Below, piece by piece: positions 1-6,975 of a DNA stretch of 64,000 bases (the stretch's first letter is position 1; the number at the start of each line of letters is the position of its first letter). The notes below the pieces were generated by a model, which was not told where the DNA came from, did not search any database, and saw only the letters and a list, made by a program, of their open reading frames with translations. The stretch covers positions 22,824 through 86,823 of the forward strand of contig NZ_JBEYUS010000017.1 in the NCBI RefSeq assembly GCF_040643635.1, read 5' to 3'. Source of the stretch: Saccharopolyspora_C sp040643635. Lineage in GTDB: Bacteria > Actinomycetota > Actinomycetes > Mycobacteriales > Pseudonocardiaceae. Both the position numbers and the translations under genes were made by a program.

Positions 1-2
1 GT

Positions 3-710
3 GAATCCGCGCAGCAGCGCGGTGCGCTGGTGCAGACGCACGTCGCCGAAGCCGCTGACGAGGACCGGGAGCAGCGGGAGCGCTACGGCTCGGTGCCCGC
101 GCTGCTGGATTCGCTGGGGGTGCTGGACGGCCGGGTGCTGGCCGCGCACTGCGTGCACCTGTCCGATGCGGACATCAAGCTGTTCGCCGACCGCGGGACC
201 GGCATCGCGCACTGCCCCGGCTCGAACGCGAAGCTCGCCTCCGGCACCGCGCGACTGGTCGACCTGCTCGCCGCGGGCATCCCGGTCGGCCTGGGCACCG
301 ACGGCCCGTCCAGCAACGACGACCTGGACCTGTGGCAGGAGGTGCAGCTCTCGGTGATGCTGGCCCGGCTGTCCACGGGGGACGCGATGGCGCTGACCGC
401 ACCGGGCGCGCTGCTCGCCGCGACCAGGGGCGGGGCGGCGGCGCTGCACCGCGACGACCTCGGCGCGCTGGAACCGGGGCGCTGGGCGGACGTCGTGCAC
501 CTGGACGTGGACGACCCGGCGTTCGCGACCGGCATCGACACCCCCGACGAGCAGCTGCTGTCGAACCTGGTGTGGGCGGCCGGTTCCCGCTGCGTGCGCG
601 ACGTCTGGGTGGCGGGCGAAGAGGTGCTGCGCGACCGGGAGCCGACGCGCGTGGACCGGCGGGCCGTGCAGGCCACCGCCCGCACCGCCGCGCAACGCGT
701 GCGCGGCTGA
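3..710 (+). CDS. amidohydrolase/deaminase family protein, 5' end missing
   Basis: C-terminal 235 residues of a metal-dependent amidohydrolase of the MtaD/TrzA/guanine-deaminase type, open through the left window edge. Visible motifs are HVAE near the start, AHCVHL, then IAHCPGSNAKLASG, and GLGTDGPSSNDD, whose Asp is the usual metal and catalytic ligand of the TIM-barrel. The C-terminus has the small beta-sandwich return typical of the family (GRWADVVHLD). These enzymes hydrolytically deaminate cyclic amidines such as adenosine derivatives, guanine or 8-oxoguanine; the substrate cannot be read from this part. Reading from base 3 keeps the frame open, so the first 200 or so residues lie outside the window. 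Confidence 0.85.
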   Translation, partial: ESAQQRGALVQTHVAEAADEDREQRERYGSVPALLDSLGVLDGRVLAAHCVHLSDADIKLFADRGTGIAHCPGSNAKLASGTARLVDLLAAGIPVGLGTDGPSSNDDLDLWQEVQLSVMLARLSTGDAMALTAPGALLAATRGGAAALHRDDLGALEPGRWADVVHLDVDDPAFATGIDTPDEQLLSNLVWAAGSRCVRDVWVAGEEVLRDREPTRVDRRAVQATARTAAQRVRG

Positions 711-1143
711 ACAGCACCGCGCGCGACGAACAGCACCGCTGTTGCGGCGGGTGCGGGCTGCGAAGGGCCGCCTCGCAGCGCGGCGCCGCTGCACAGCACC
801 CCGCGCGACGGCCGTGCAGCGGATGCCGCTGACGCGCACCGCTGCGCGGCGGGTGCGCCGCTGGAAATCGCACCGCCGTGCGGCGGGTGTCCGGCTGAAC
901 AGCACCGTTCGCGGCGGCCGCGCGGCTACCGCACCGTGCGCGTGGCTGAATCGCAACGCCCGCGCGGCGGAGGCACCGCTGGACAGCGCCGAACAGCCCC
1001 GCCGTGCGGCCGAACCGCGGTGCGGTGCCGCGTCCGGCGGGTTCCCGGGAACCTTCCGCGCCGCCGGACCGACTCCTCCAACAGCAGTCCCGCGCCGGTG
1101 GTCCCGCCGCCGCGCGTCCTGAGCACGAGGTGAGGAGCCCGGC
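711..1143. repeat. GC-rich spacer with degenerate short hairpins
   Basis: No credible gene in 433 bases. It holds an array of imperfect units resembling CACCGC-n-GCGGCGGGTG, each able to fold into a small hairpin: 734-753, 837-855, 871-889 and a partial one at 904-918. The last three are spaced about 33-34 bases apart. The motif gAACAGCACCG recurs at about 711, 729 and 898. Overlapping open frames here change composition with the repeats and look like shadows. Confidence 0.5.
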
Positions 1144-1734
1144 ATGACCAAGCACATCGGCATCCTGCTGTTCCCGGACGTGGAAGAGCTCGACGCGCTC
1201 GGGCCGTGGGAAGTGCTGTCGTTCTGGACGCGGACGTTCCCCGGGGACGGCTACGCCGTCAGCACGTTCTCCCGCGACGGCGGCGAGATCGCCTGCGCGA
1301 AGGGTCTGACCGTCCGATCAGGACACTCGTTCGCGGACGTGCCGGAGCTGGACGTGCTGCTGCACCCCGGCGGCCAGGGCACCCGCCCGATGCTGCGCGA
1401 CGAGGCGCACCTCGCGTGGGTGCGCGAGCAGCGCGCCGCGGTGCCGCTGCTGACCAGCGTGTGCACCGGTTCGCTGGTGTTCGCCGCGGCGGGCCTGCTG
1501 GCGGGGCGCCCGGCGACGACGCACTGGCGCTCGCTGGACCTGCTGGCCGAGCTGGAGCCGACCGCCGAGGTGCGCCCGGACGACCGCTTCGTCGACGACG
1601 GCGACCTGATCACCTCGGCGGGGATCTCGGCGGGCATCGACATGGCGCTGCACCTGGTGTCCCGGCTCGCCGGGGTGGAGCGGGCCCGCGAGGTGCGCCG
1701 CGGCATCCAGTACGACCCGCAGCCGCCGATCTGA
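1144..1734 (+). CDS. DJ-1/PfpI family protein, isonitrile-hydratase-like
   Basis: 196-residue class I glutamine-amidotransferase-like fold of the DJ-1/PfpI family. The nucleophile elbow is TSVCTGSLVFAAAGLL with Cys107. The flanking motifs GRPATTHW and SAGISAGIDMALHLV, and the C-terminal GIQYDPQPP, are characteristic of the branch containing InhA isonitrile hydratase and the N-terminal domains of AraC-type GlxA regulators; no AraC domain follows. The ATG is preceded by GAGGTGAGG at 1128-1136. Members hydrate isonitriles or act as stress-linked hydrolases. It is probably co-transcribed with the flavoprotein gene 45 bases downstream. The family call is firm, the substrate is not known. Confidence 0.85.
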   Translation: MTKHIGILLFPDVEELDALGPWEVLSFWTRTFPGDGYAVSTFSRDGGEIACAKGLTVRSGHSFADVPELDVLLHPGGQGTRPMLRDEAHLAWVREQRAAVPLLTSVCTGSLVFAAAGLLAGRPATTHWRSLDLLAELEPTAEVRPDDRFVDDGDLITSAGISAGIDMALHLVSRLAGVERAREVRRGIQYDPQPPI

Positions 1735-1778
1735 TCGGAGCTGCGCGCGGGGCGGCCGGCGTCGGCGATGATGGCGGC

Positions 1779-2345
1779 ATGATCGACACGACGCGCACCT
1801 TGGCCCTGATCGGCTCGGCCGCGGGCGGGGTGGAGCACATCCGCGCCGAGCTGGTCGAACCCGCGCTGTCCCGCGGCTGGCGGGTCGCGGTGACGCTCAC
1901 CCCGACCGCGGGCGCGTGGCTCGCGGCTTCCGGGGAACTGGACCGGATCGCGGAGCTCACCGGCCTGCCGTGCCGGGTGGCGTCCCGGCTGCCGTCCGAA
2001 CCGAGCCCGCACCCGCCGATCGACTGCTTCCTGGTGTGCCCGGCGACGGCGAACACGGTCAGCAAGCTCGCGCTCGGCCTCGGCGACAGCCAGGCGCTGA
2101 CCACCGCGGTCGAGGCGGTCGGCGCGGGCACGGCGCCGGTCGTCGTGTTCCCCACGGTGAACGCCGCGCACCACCGCCATCCCGCGTGGAAGTGGCACAC
2201 CTCGGCGCTGCAGGACGCGGGCGTGCACCTGCTCACCGGCGAGCGGTGGTGGGCGGCGCACGAACCGCGCAGCGGACTCGGGCAGCAGGTCCCGTGGCAG
2301 CGCGTCCTCGACGAACTCGACCGCCTCGTCCCGCCCCGGTCCTGA
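1779..2345 (+). CDS. flavoprotein of the HFCD/PPC-decarboxylase-like family
   Basis: 188 residues. The N-terminus TLALIGSAAGGVEHI and the motif CPATANTVSKLALGLGD (about residues 87-103) match the FMN-binding flavoprotein family that includes phosphopantothenoylcysteine decarboxylase, EpiD and UbiX-like proteins; the PxTANTxxKxAxGxxD motif contacts the cofactor. A His-rich stretch NAAHHRHPAWKWH follows where the coenzyme biosynthetic enzymes have their substrate loop. It is single-domain, unlike CoaBC. The ATG at 1779 gives a compact product; a frame extending upstream would run through the preceding gene. Role unknown; it may decarboxylate a peptidyl or aminoenethiol substrate. Confidence 0.75.
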   Translation: MIDTTRTLALIGSAAGGVEHIRAELVEPALSRGWRVAVTLTPTAGAWLAASGELDRIAELTGLPCRVASRLPSEPSPHPPIDCFLVCPATANTVSKLALGLGDSQALTTAVEAVGAGTAPVVVFPTVNAAHHRHPAWKWHTSALQDAGVHLLTGERWWAAHEPRSGLGQQVPWQRVLDELDRLVPPRS

Positions 2346-2390
2346 CGCGGTGGCGGCCGTTCCCGATCCGCTGATCGGGGGAGCGCGCGA

Positions 2391-2435
2391 CGAAGGCCCA
2401 GCTCCGATGTGGACATCGGATGAACCGGGCCTTCG
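2391..2435. terminator. bidirectional hairpin terminator
   Basis: Outer arms CGAAGGCCC (2391-2399) and GGGCCTTCG (2427-2435) enclose a second inverted repeat TCCGATGT/ACATCGGA (2403-2420). It lies between the convergent flavoprotein and hydrolase genes and resembles the tRNA-Gly terminator at 4389-4438. Confidence 0.65.
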
Positions 2436-2543
2436 TGGCGGAGATCGGATGCCGGGCATCGAAGCCGCGCAGCCGGGTGCCGAGCAGGGGACCCGGGCAC
2501 GGCGCGCGCCGCCGCCGTTCGTCCCGCCCGGGGCGCTGCCGGA

Positions 2544-3320
2544 CTAGGTCTGCGCGGGGTCCGGCAGCTCTGCCCAGAACTTCGTCAGAGCCTCGGCGAC
2601 CGGCGCCGGCGTCTCCTCGGGCCACCAGTGGCCCACGCCCTCTAGGTGCGCCGGCCGCGCACCTGCTCGCTGCGCCGCCCACTCGTGCTGCACCAGCGTT
2701 CCGCTGGCCCGCTCGAAGTCGTCGACGGCGAGGAGAGCGAGGCCCGGGCGTGCTGCGGCGCTCGGCAGCAGCCGTCCTGCTTCGGACATCGCGGGCTGTC
2801 GTGCCGACCGCAACAGCTTGAGGACGGAGCGGCCCATCTCGGGATCCATGCCCGCCGCGACCCGCTCCGCCATGCGGCCGGTCATGCCGAGGGCCGACGC
2901 CACCGCGAGGCGCTGCTCCAGGTCACCTCCCCACAACTCCTGCACCGAGGCCTCCCCCGGCCCCTCCTGCTGCCACACCTGCGCCCGCGGGTGCCAGTCG
3001 TAGTCGGGCGCGAACACGCCGAGCGCGTCGGAGGCCCAGCTGCGGATCAGATCCGGACGGCTCATCGCCAGCGCGGCGACGTGGATGCCGCCCCAGTCGT
3101 GACCCACCAGGTCGACCGGGGCGCGGAACAGCTCCAGCTGGGACGCCAGCCAGTCCCGGTAGGCCGTCATCGACGAGTCGAAGCCGGGGGGTGCGGGGAC
3201 GCCGAACCCGGGCGGGGACACGACCACCGCGTCGGGCCGTTCGAGCTCCCCGATGAGCGGTCCCCAGATGGTCGCCGTCTCGGGGTTGCCGTGGACGAGG
3301 ACGAGTGGTGTGCGCGGCAC
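2544..3320 (-). CDS. alpha/beta hydrolase, epoxide hydrolase/dehalogenase-like
   Basis: 258-residue alpha/beta-hydrolase. HGNPE at residues 10-14 is the oxyanion loop, GHDWGG (nucleophile Asp75) is the elbow seen in soluble epoxide hydrolases and haloalkane dehalogenases, and EGVGHWWPEE near the C-terminus supplies the catalytic His. Asp rather than Ser as nucleophile predicts an alkyl-enzyme intermediate. The GTG start at 3320 has AGAGGTGG just upstream; a longer open frame would run into the divergent regulator's promoter. It is divergent from a TetR gene with paired operator-like repeats between them, so it is the likely target of that repressor. The substrate cannot be read. Confidence 0.8.
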   Translation of the reverse strand: MPRTPLVLVHGNPETATIWGPLIGELERPDAVVVSPPGFGVPAPPGFDSSMTAYRDWLASQLELFRAPVDLVGHDWGGIHVAALAMSRPDLIRSWASDALGVFAPDYDWHPRAQVWQQEGPGEASVQELWGGDLEQRLAVASALGMTGRMAERVAAGMDPEMGRSVLKLLRSARQPAMSEAGRLLPSAAARPGLALLAVDDFERASGTLVQHEWAAQRAGARPAHLEGVGHWWPEETPAPVAEALTKFWAELPDPAQT

Positions 3321-3338
3321 GAAGCCACCTCTCACATA

Positions 3339-3386
3339 CTTGTTGGTCGACACGGATGAACGTATCACAAGCTTGTTGAGCGACAC
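3339..3386. promoter_or_regulatory. paired TetR operator candidates in divergent promoter
   Basis: Two direct repeats, CTTGTTGGTCGACAC (3339-3353) and CTTGTTGAGCGACAC (3372-3386), differ at two positions and are spaced 33 bases apart, about three helical turns. The second overlaps a -35-like TTGAGC (3376-3381) that is 17 bases from TAGACT (3399-3404), the probable promoter of the TetR gene. Binding here would block both divergent genes. Confidence 0.5.
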
Positions 3387-3411
3387 GCAAGTTCGCACTA
3401 GACTCCGAGGT

Positions 3412-4038
3412 ATGGCCACGACCCGCCGCACCCAGCAGGAACGCCGAGACCAGGCCGAGAGCGCACTGCTGACGGCCGCCGCCGAACTGGTCGTCGAGCA
3501 GGGAGTTCGTTCACTCACCCTGGCGCGAGTCGGGGAACGCGCCGGCTACAGCCGCGGCATCGTCACCCACCACTTCGGTGGCAAGCAGGCGCTGGTGGAG
3601 CGCCTCGCACGGGCCACGCAGGCCGCGTTCGTGTCCGGCCGCGACGACCTGCCGCCCGGACCGGACCGCGTGCTGCGGCTGATCGACGATTACCTCGGTG
3701 GACTCGCCCGCCTCGACGTGTCCAACCAGGCCTTCATGCTGCTGTGGGTCGAGGCCGCCACCCAGCCCGACCTGGCCCCGGTCTTCCGCGAGCGCGACGC
3801 CGCCTTCCGCGCCGACCTGCGCGACGACATCGAGGCCGGCATCGCGGACGGTGTCGTCGACCCCGGCCTCGAACCCGACGACGTCGCGATCGCCGTCGTC
3901 GGCCAGCTGCGCGGGATCGCCCTGCAACTGCTGCTGGACCCGCGCGGTGTCGACGTCGACCGGGTGCGCCGCAGCGTCACCGGTTACTGGCGCCAGGTCC
4001 TCGCCGCGAAACCCGCCGACCGCATCGATCAGCGCTGA
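3412..4038 (+). CDS. TetR family transcriptional regulator
   Basis: 208 residues. The N-terminal helix-turn-helix is VGERAGYSRGIVTHHFGGKQALVERL (about residues 38-63), the C-terminal part is an all-helical ligand and dimer domain ending in YWRQVLAAKP. It should bind DNA as a dimer and release it on sensing a small molecule. It is divergent from the alpha/beta-hydrolase gene and is likely its repressor and its own. The ATG is 7 bases after the TAGACT hexamer, so the transcript may be leaderless; there is only a weak Shine-Dalgarno. Ligand unknown. Confidence 0.88.
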   Translation: MATTRRTQQERRDQAESALLTAAAELVVEQGVRSLTLARVGERAGYSRGIVTHHFGGKQALVERLARATQAAFVSGRDDLPPGPDRVLRLIDDYLGGLARLDVSNQAFMLLWVEAATQPDLAPVFRERDAAFRADLRDDIEAGIADGVVDPGLEPDDVAIAVVGQLRGIALQLLLDPRGVDVDRVRRSVTGYWRQVLAAKPADRIDQR

Positions 4039-4386
4039 TCAGGAGAGGTGCCGGGCTCCGCCGTGGGCCCGCGGGCGGGGTTGGGTGCTGAGCGCGTGGA
4101 GGTCTGCGGCGACATCGCCGGTCCCGTGGACCCGGTCGGCCGCCGGCCGCACGACTCGACGCGCCTCCGCGGGCGTGACCGGTCCGTGTTCGAACCGGCC
4201 GGCGCGATGCGGCATCGGCGTGCCGATCGCCGGGAACGCGGTCGCAAGCCCGTAGTGGGGAGCGGCCCGGTCGGCGAGCACCGTCGCGAACCTGCTCGAC
4301 CGCACGGTCGACGGGCAAGATCCGCCGGTCGCCGGATGAGGCACCCGAACCGCGCGGGGACAGCGCCGAACCCGTCCCCCGGACAT
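4039..4386 (-). pseudogene. possible coding remnant of unknown family
   Basis: The minus frame here reads as an open stretch of about 115 codons with strong GC in third positions and a protein-like middle part (about 4080-4300), but it has no recognisable family, no good start and a low-complexity N-terminus. It sits between the TetR gene and the tRNA terminator. It may be a decayed fragment of a metabolic gene or simply a GC-driven open frame; apart from this the 400-base gap holds only the terminator. Confidence 0.2.
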
Positions 4387-4388
4387 GA

Positions 4389-4438
4389 CGAAGGCCCAGG
4401 CTCGCGGCGGTGAATCCTGCCGCTGACCTGGGCCTTCG
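4389..4438 (-). terminator. terminator downstream of tRNA-Gly
   Basis: Twelve-base arms CGAAGGCCCAGG (4389-4400) and CCTGGGCCTTCG (4427-4438) around a 26-base loop that can itself pair partly. It lies 8 bases beyond the 3' end of the minus-strand tRNA gene. Confidence 0.75.
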
Positions 4439-4445
4439 TGTTCTG

Positions 4446-4516
4446 AGCGGATGACGGGAATCGAACCCGCGTATTCAGCTTGGGAAGCTGATGTTCTACC
4501 ATTGAACTACATCCGC
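4446..4516 (-). tRNA. tRNA-Gly (anticodon CCC)
   Basis: The minus strand gives a 71-base cloverleaf without an encoded CCA. Acceptor arms are GCGGATG and CATCCGC with U as discriminator, as usual for bacterial tRNA-Gly. The anticodon arm is TCAGC-TTCCCAA-GCTGA, so the loop places CCC at positions 34-36, reading GGG codons. The T-arm contains GGGTTCGATTCCC. The same tRNA sits beside dcd in mycobacteria. Confidence 0.95.
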
Positions 4517-4596
4517 ATCGCCGTTTCCGGCGCGGCCAACTCTAGCACGACGGGCGGCCGAAGATCGCCGGGGGCCCGCCGGATACGCTTTGCCCT

Positions 4597-5178
4597 GTGC
4601 TGCTGAGTGACCGGGACCTGCGTAAAGAGCTGGACGAAGGACGACTCGAACTCGATCCGTTCGACGTCGCCATGATCCAGCCGTCCAGCATCGACGTGCG
4701 GTTGGACCGCTTCTTCCGGGTCTTCGACAACTCGAAGTACACCCACATCGATCCCTCGCAGCAGCAGGACGAGCTGACCTCGCCGGTCGAGGTCACCGGC
4801 GAAGATCCGTTCGTGCTGCACCCGGGCGAGTTCGTGCTCGGCTCCACCTTCGAAGGGGTGCGGCTGCCGGACGACCTGGCCGGCCGGCTGGAGGGCAAGT
4901 CCTCGCTGGGACGGCTCGGGCTGCTCACGCACTCCACCGCCGGGTTCATCGACCCCGGGTTCACCGGGCACATCACCCTCGAGCTGTCGAACGTGGCGAA
5001 CCTGCCGATCACGCTGTGGCCGGGCATGAAGATCGGGCAGCTGTGCCTGTTCCGGCTCTCCAGTCCCGCCGAGCACCCGTACGGCACGACGCGCGCGGGC
5101 TCCCGGTACCAGGGGCAGCGGGGGCCGACGCCATCGCGCGCGCACCTGAACTTCCAGCGGGTCGACACCCGCCGCTGA
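4597..5178 (+). CDS. dcd: dCTP deaminase
   Basis: 193 residues, full length for the family. It deaminates dCTP to dUTP for thymidylate synthesis; actinobacterial members often also release pyrophosphate to give dUMP directly. Motifs are IQPSSIDVRLDRFF (27-40), KSSLGRLGL (101-109) with the Ser and Arg that bind triphosphate, and AGFIDPGFTGHITLELSN, where the Glu in the LEL segment is the general base. The C-terminus GSRYQGQRGPTPSRA closes over the nucleotide. The GTG start is set by conserved LLSDRDL and lies 7 bases after TACGCT (4584-4589), so the mRNA is probably leaderless. It is divergent from tRNA-Gly. Confidence 0.96.
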   Translation: MLLSDRDLRKELDEGRLELDPFDVAMIQPSSIDVRLDRFFRVFDNSKYTHIDPSQQQDELTSPVEVTGEDPFVLHPGEFVLGSTFEGVRLPDDLAGRLEGKSSLGRLGLLTHSTAGFIDPGFTGHITLELSNVANLPITLWPGMKIGQLCLFRLSSPAEHPYGTTRAGSRYQGQRGPTPSRAHLNFQRVDTRR

Positions 5179-5257
5179 GCCTCCGGCCGAGCCGCCCGCC
5201 CGCCTCGAAAATCCGGGTGGAATGTCCTGTTGTTCCAGGTGGGGGCACCTGTCCGGC

Positions 5258-5280
5258 AACGTTGCGTGCGCACGTAATTA
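5258..5280. promoter_or_regulatory. near-palindrome upstream of sugar porter
   Basis: The sequence TTGCGTGCGCACGTAA is an almost perfect palindrome centred near 5270, about 160 bases before the sugar-porter ATG. It could be an operator for a LacI- or GntR-type regulator not encoded in the window. The rest of the 250-base gap shows no strong structure. Confidence 0.3.
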
Positions 5281-5428
5281 CCACGGGACCGATTCAGTCG
5301 CCACGGTGAGCATCCTCACCCTGAATCGAGGAAGAAAAAGGGTGGTTCAGACCCTAAAGTCCCCAGAGCCCGGCGCTCTCCCCAGGTGTGCAGCGAGGCA
5401 GACCGGCGAGCGGGCACAGGAGAACTCG

Positions 5429-6835
5429 ATGTCGGTTACGCAGTCGCGCGACCCCGGTGCCTCGACCGGGCACCTGGGGCACGTCGTGATGATCGCGAGC
5501 GCGGCGGCGCTCGGCGGATTCCTCTTCGGCTACGACACTTCCGTGATCAACGGTGGGGTCGACGCCATCCAGGGCTACTTCCAGGTCGGTTCCGCGATGA
5601 CGGGGCTGGTCGTCTCCTCGGCGCTGCTGGGGTCGGCGGTCGGCGCGGGCATCGCCGGTGGGCTGGCCGACCGGATCGGTCGCATCCGGGTCATGCAGAT
5701 CGCGGCGGTGCTGTTCGTGATCAGCGCGATCGCCTCGGCCGTGCCCTTCGCCATCTGGGACCTGGCGATCTGGCGGATCGTCGGCGGCATCGCCATCGGC
5801 ATCGCGTCGGTGATCGCGCCCGCCTACATCGCGGAGGTCGCGCCCGCCGCGTACCGCGGGCGGTTGACCTCGTTGCAGCAGTTGGCGATCGTGCTCGGCA
5901 TCGCGCTGTCCCAGCTGGTCAACTACGGGCTGGCGGAGGCCGCCGGTGGCAGCGCCTCCAACGAGCTGGGGCCGCTGCAGGCCTGGCAGTGGATGCTCGG
6001 CGTCGCGGCGGTGCCCGCGCTGGTGTACCTGGTGCTGGCCTCGATGATCCCGGAGTCGCCGCGCTACCTGGTGGCCGAAGGCCGCGACGACAAGGCCCGC
6101 GAGGTCCTCGCGAAGATCGAGCCCGGTGACGTGGACGGGAAGATCTCCGAGATCCGCCGGGTGCTCGGCGAGCGCAAGCCGCGGTTCTCGGACCTGCGCG
6201 GCGGGTTCGGCGTGCTGCCGATCGTGTGGGTCGGCATGGCGATCGCCGCGCTGCAGCAGTTCGTCGGCATCAACGTGATCTTCTACTACTCCTCGTCGCT
6301 GTGGCAGTCCGTCGGCATCGAGGAGAGCAGCTCGCTGCTGCTGAGCCTGTTCACCTCGATCGTCAACATCATCGGCACGTTCATCGCCATCGCGCTGGTC
6401 GACAAGATCGGCCGGAAGCCGCTGCTGGTCATCGGTTCCATCGGCATGGCGATCTCGCTGGCGGTCACCGGCTGGGCGTTCAGCTTCGCGCAGGTCGTCG
6501 GCGAGGACGCGGTGCTGCCGCCGAGCTGGGGCGTGGTCGCGCTGATCTCGGCGAGCGCGTTCGTGCTGTTCTTCGCCGCCTCGTGGGGCGTGGTGCTGTG
6601 GGTGCTGCTCGGCGAGATGTTCCCGCCGCGCATCCGCGCCGCCGCGCTGGCCGTCGGCACCATGGCGAACTGGGTGGCGAACTGGCTGGTCACGGTGAGC
6701 TTCCCGAGCCTGCGGGACTGGAACCTGCCCGCGACGTACTTCATGTACGCGGCGTTCGCGCTGATCTCGCTGGTGTTCGTGCTCCGCTACCTCAAGGAGA
6801 CGAACGGCCGTTCCCTGGAGGAGATGGGCAGCTGA
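5429..6835 (+). CDS. sugar porter (MFS) transporter
   Basis: 468 residues, 12 predicted membrane helices, of the SP family of the major facilitator superfamily (XylE/GLUT/GlcP). Signatures are GGFLFGYDTSVINGG in helix 1, ADRIGR in loop 2-3, PAYIAEVAPAAYRGRL after helix 4, PESPRYL before the central loop, LQQFVGINVIFYYSSSLW in helix 7, VDKIGRKPLL in loop 8-9 and a C-terminal KETNGRSLEEM. Both QLS/QQ-type sugar-binding segments are present. It imports a hexose or pentose, probably by proton symport, across the cytoplasmic membrane. AGGAG precedes the ATG. It is a single-gene unit followed by a strong terminator. Substrate not determinable. Confidence 0.92.
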   Translation: MSVTQSRDPGASTGHLGHVVMIASAAALGGFLFGYDTSVINGGVDAIQGYFQVGSAMTGLVVSSALLGSAVGAGIAGGLADRIGRIRVMQIAAVLFVISAIASAVPFAIWDLAIWRIVGGIAIGIASVIAPAYIAEVAPAAYRGRLTSLQQLAIVLGIALSQLVNYGLAEAAGGSASNELGPLQAWQWMLGVAAVPALVYLVLASMIPESPRYLVAEGRDDKAREVLAKIEPGDVDGKISEIRRVLGERKPRFSDLRGGFGVLPIVWVGMAIAALQQFVGINVIFYYSSSLWQSVGIEESSSLLLSLFTSIVNIIGTFIAIALVDKIGRKPLLVIGSIGMAISLAVTGWAFSFAQVVGEDAVLPPSWGVVALISASAFVLFFAASWGVVLWVLLGEMFPPRIRAAALAVGTMANWVANWLVTVSFPSLRDWNLPATYFMYAAFALISLVFVLRYLKETNGRSLEEMGS

Positions 6836-6854
6836 CCGCTCCCCTCCACCGTCG

Positions 6855-6884
6855 AAGGCGCCCCGGGTGTTCCCGGGGCGCCTT
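6855..6884 (+). terminator. intrinsic terminator
   Basis: Perfect 13-base arms, AAGGCGCCCCGGG (6855-6867) and CCCGGGGCGCCTT (6872-6884), with a 4-base loop, 20 bases after the sugar-porter stop. It is followed by TCGC rather than a U-run, usual for actinobacteria. Confidence 0.85.
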
Positions 6885-6935
6885 TCGCATTCCCATCCCG
6901 GGATCTTCACCGGTCTACGCCCGCAGATGTTCGCG

Positions 6936-6956
6936 TACTGTGTACCGTACAGAATA
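6936..6956. promoter_or_regulatory. palindromic operator candidate before epoxide-hydrolase-like gene
   Basis: TGTACCGTACA (6941-6951) is a perfect odd palindrome lying 25 bases upstream of the GTG start, within the likely core promoter (GTACTG before, AGAATAC after). TetR-type repressors commonly bind such GTAC-n-GTAC sites. No regulator gene is adjacent. Confidence 0.4.
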
Positions 6957-6975
6957 CGCAAATGGGGAGGCGCTG

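Noticed and set aside
711..1143. CRISPR array
   Set aside because: Units are degenerate and inverted, there are no unique spacers of constant size between exact repeats, and no cas genes are near.
4441..4520. Attachment site at the tRNA-Gly gene
   Set aside because: No integrase and no direct repeat of the tRNA 3' end was found in the window.
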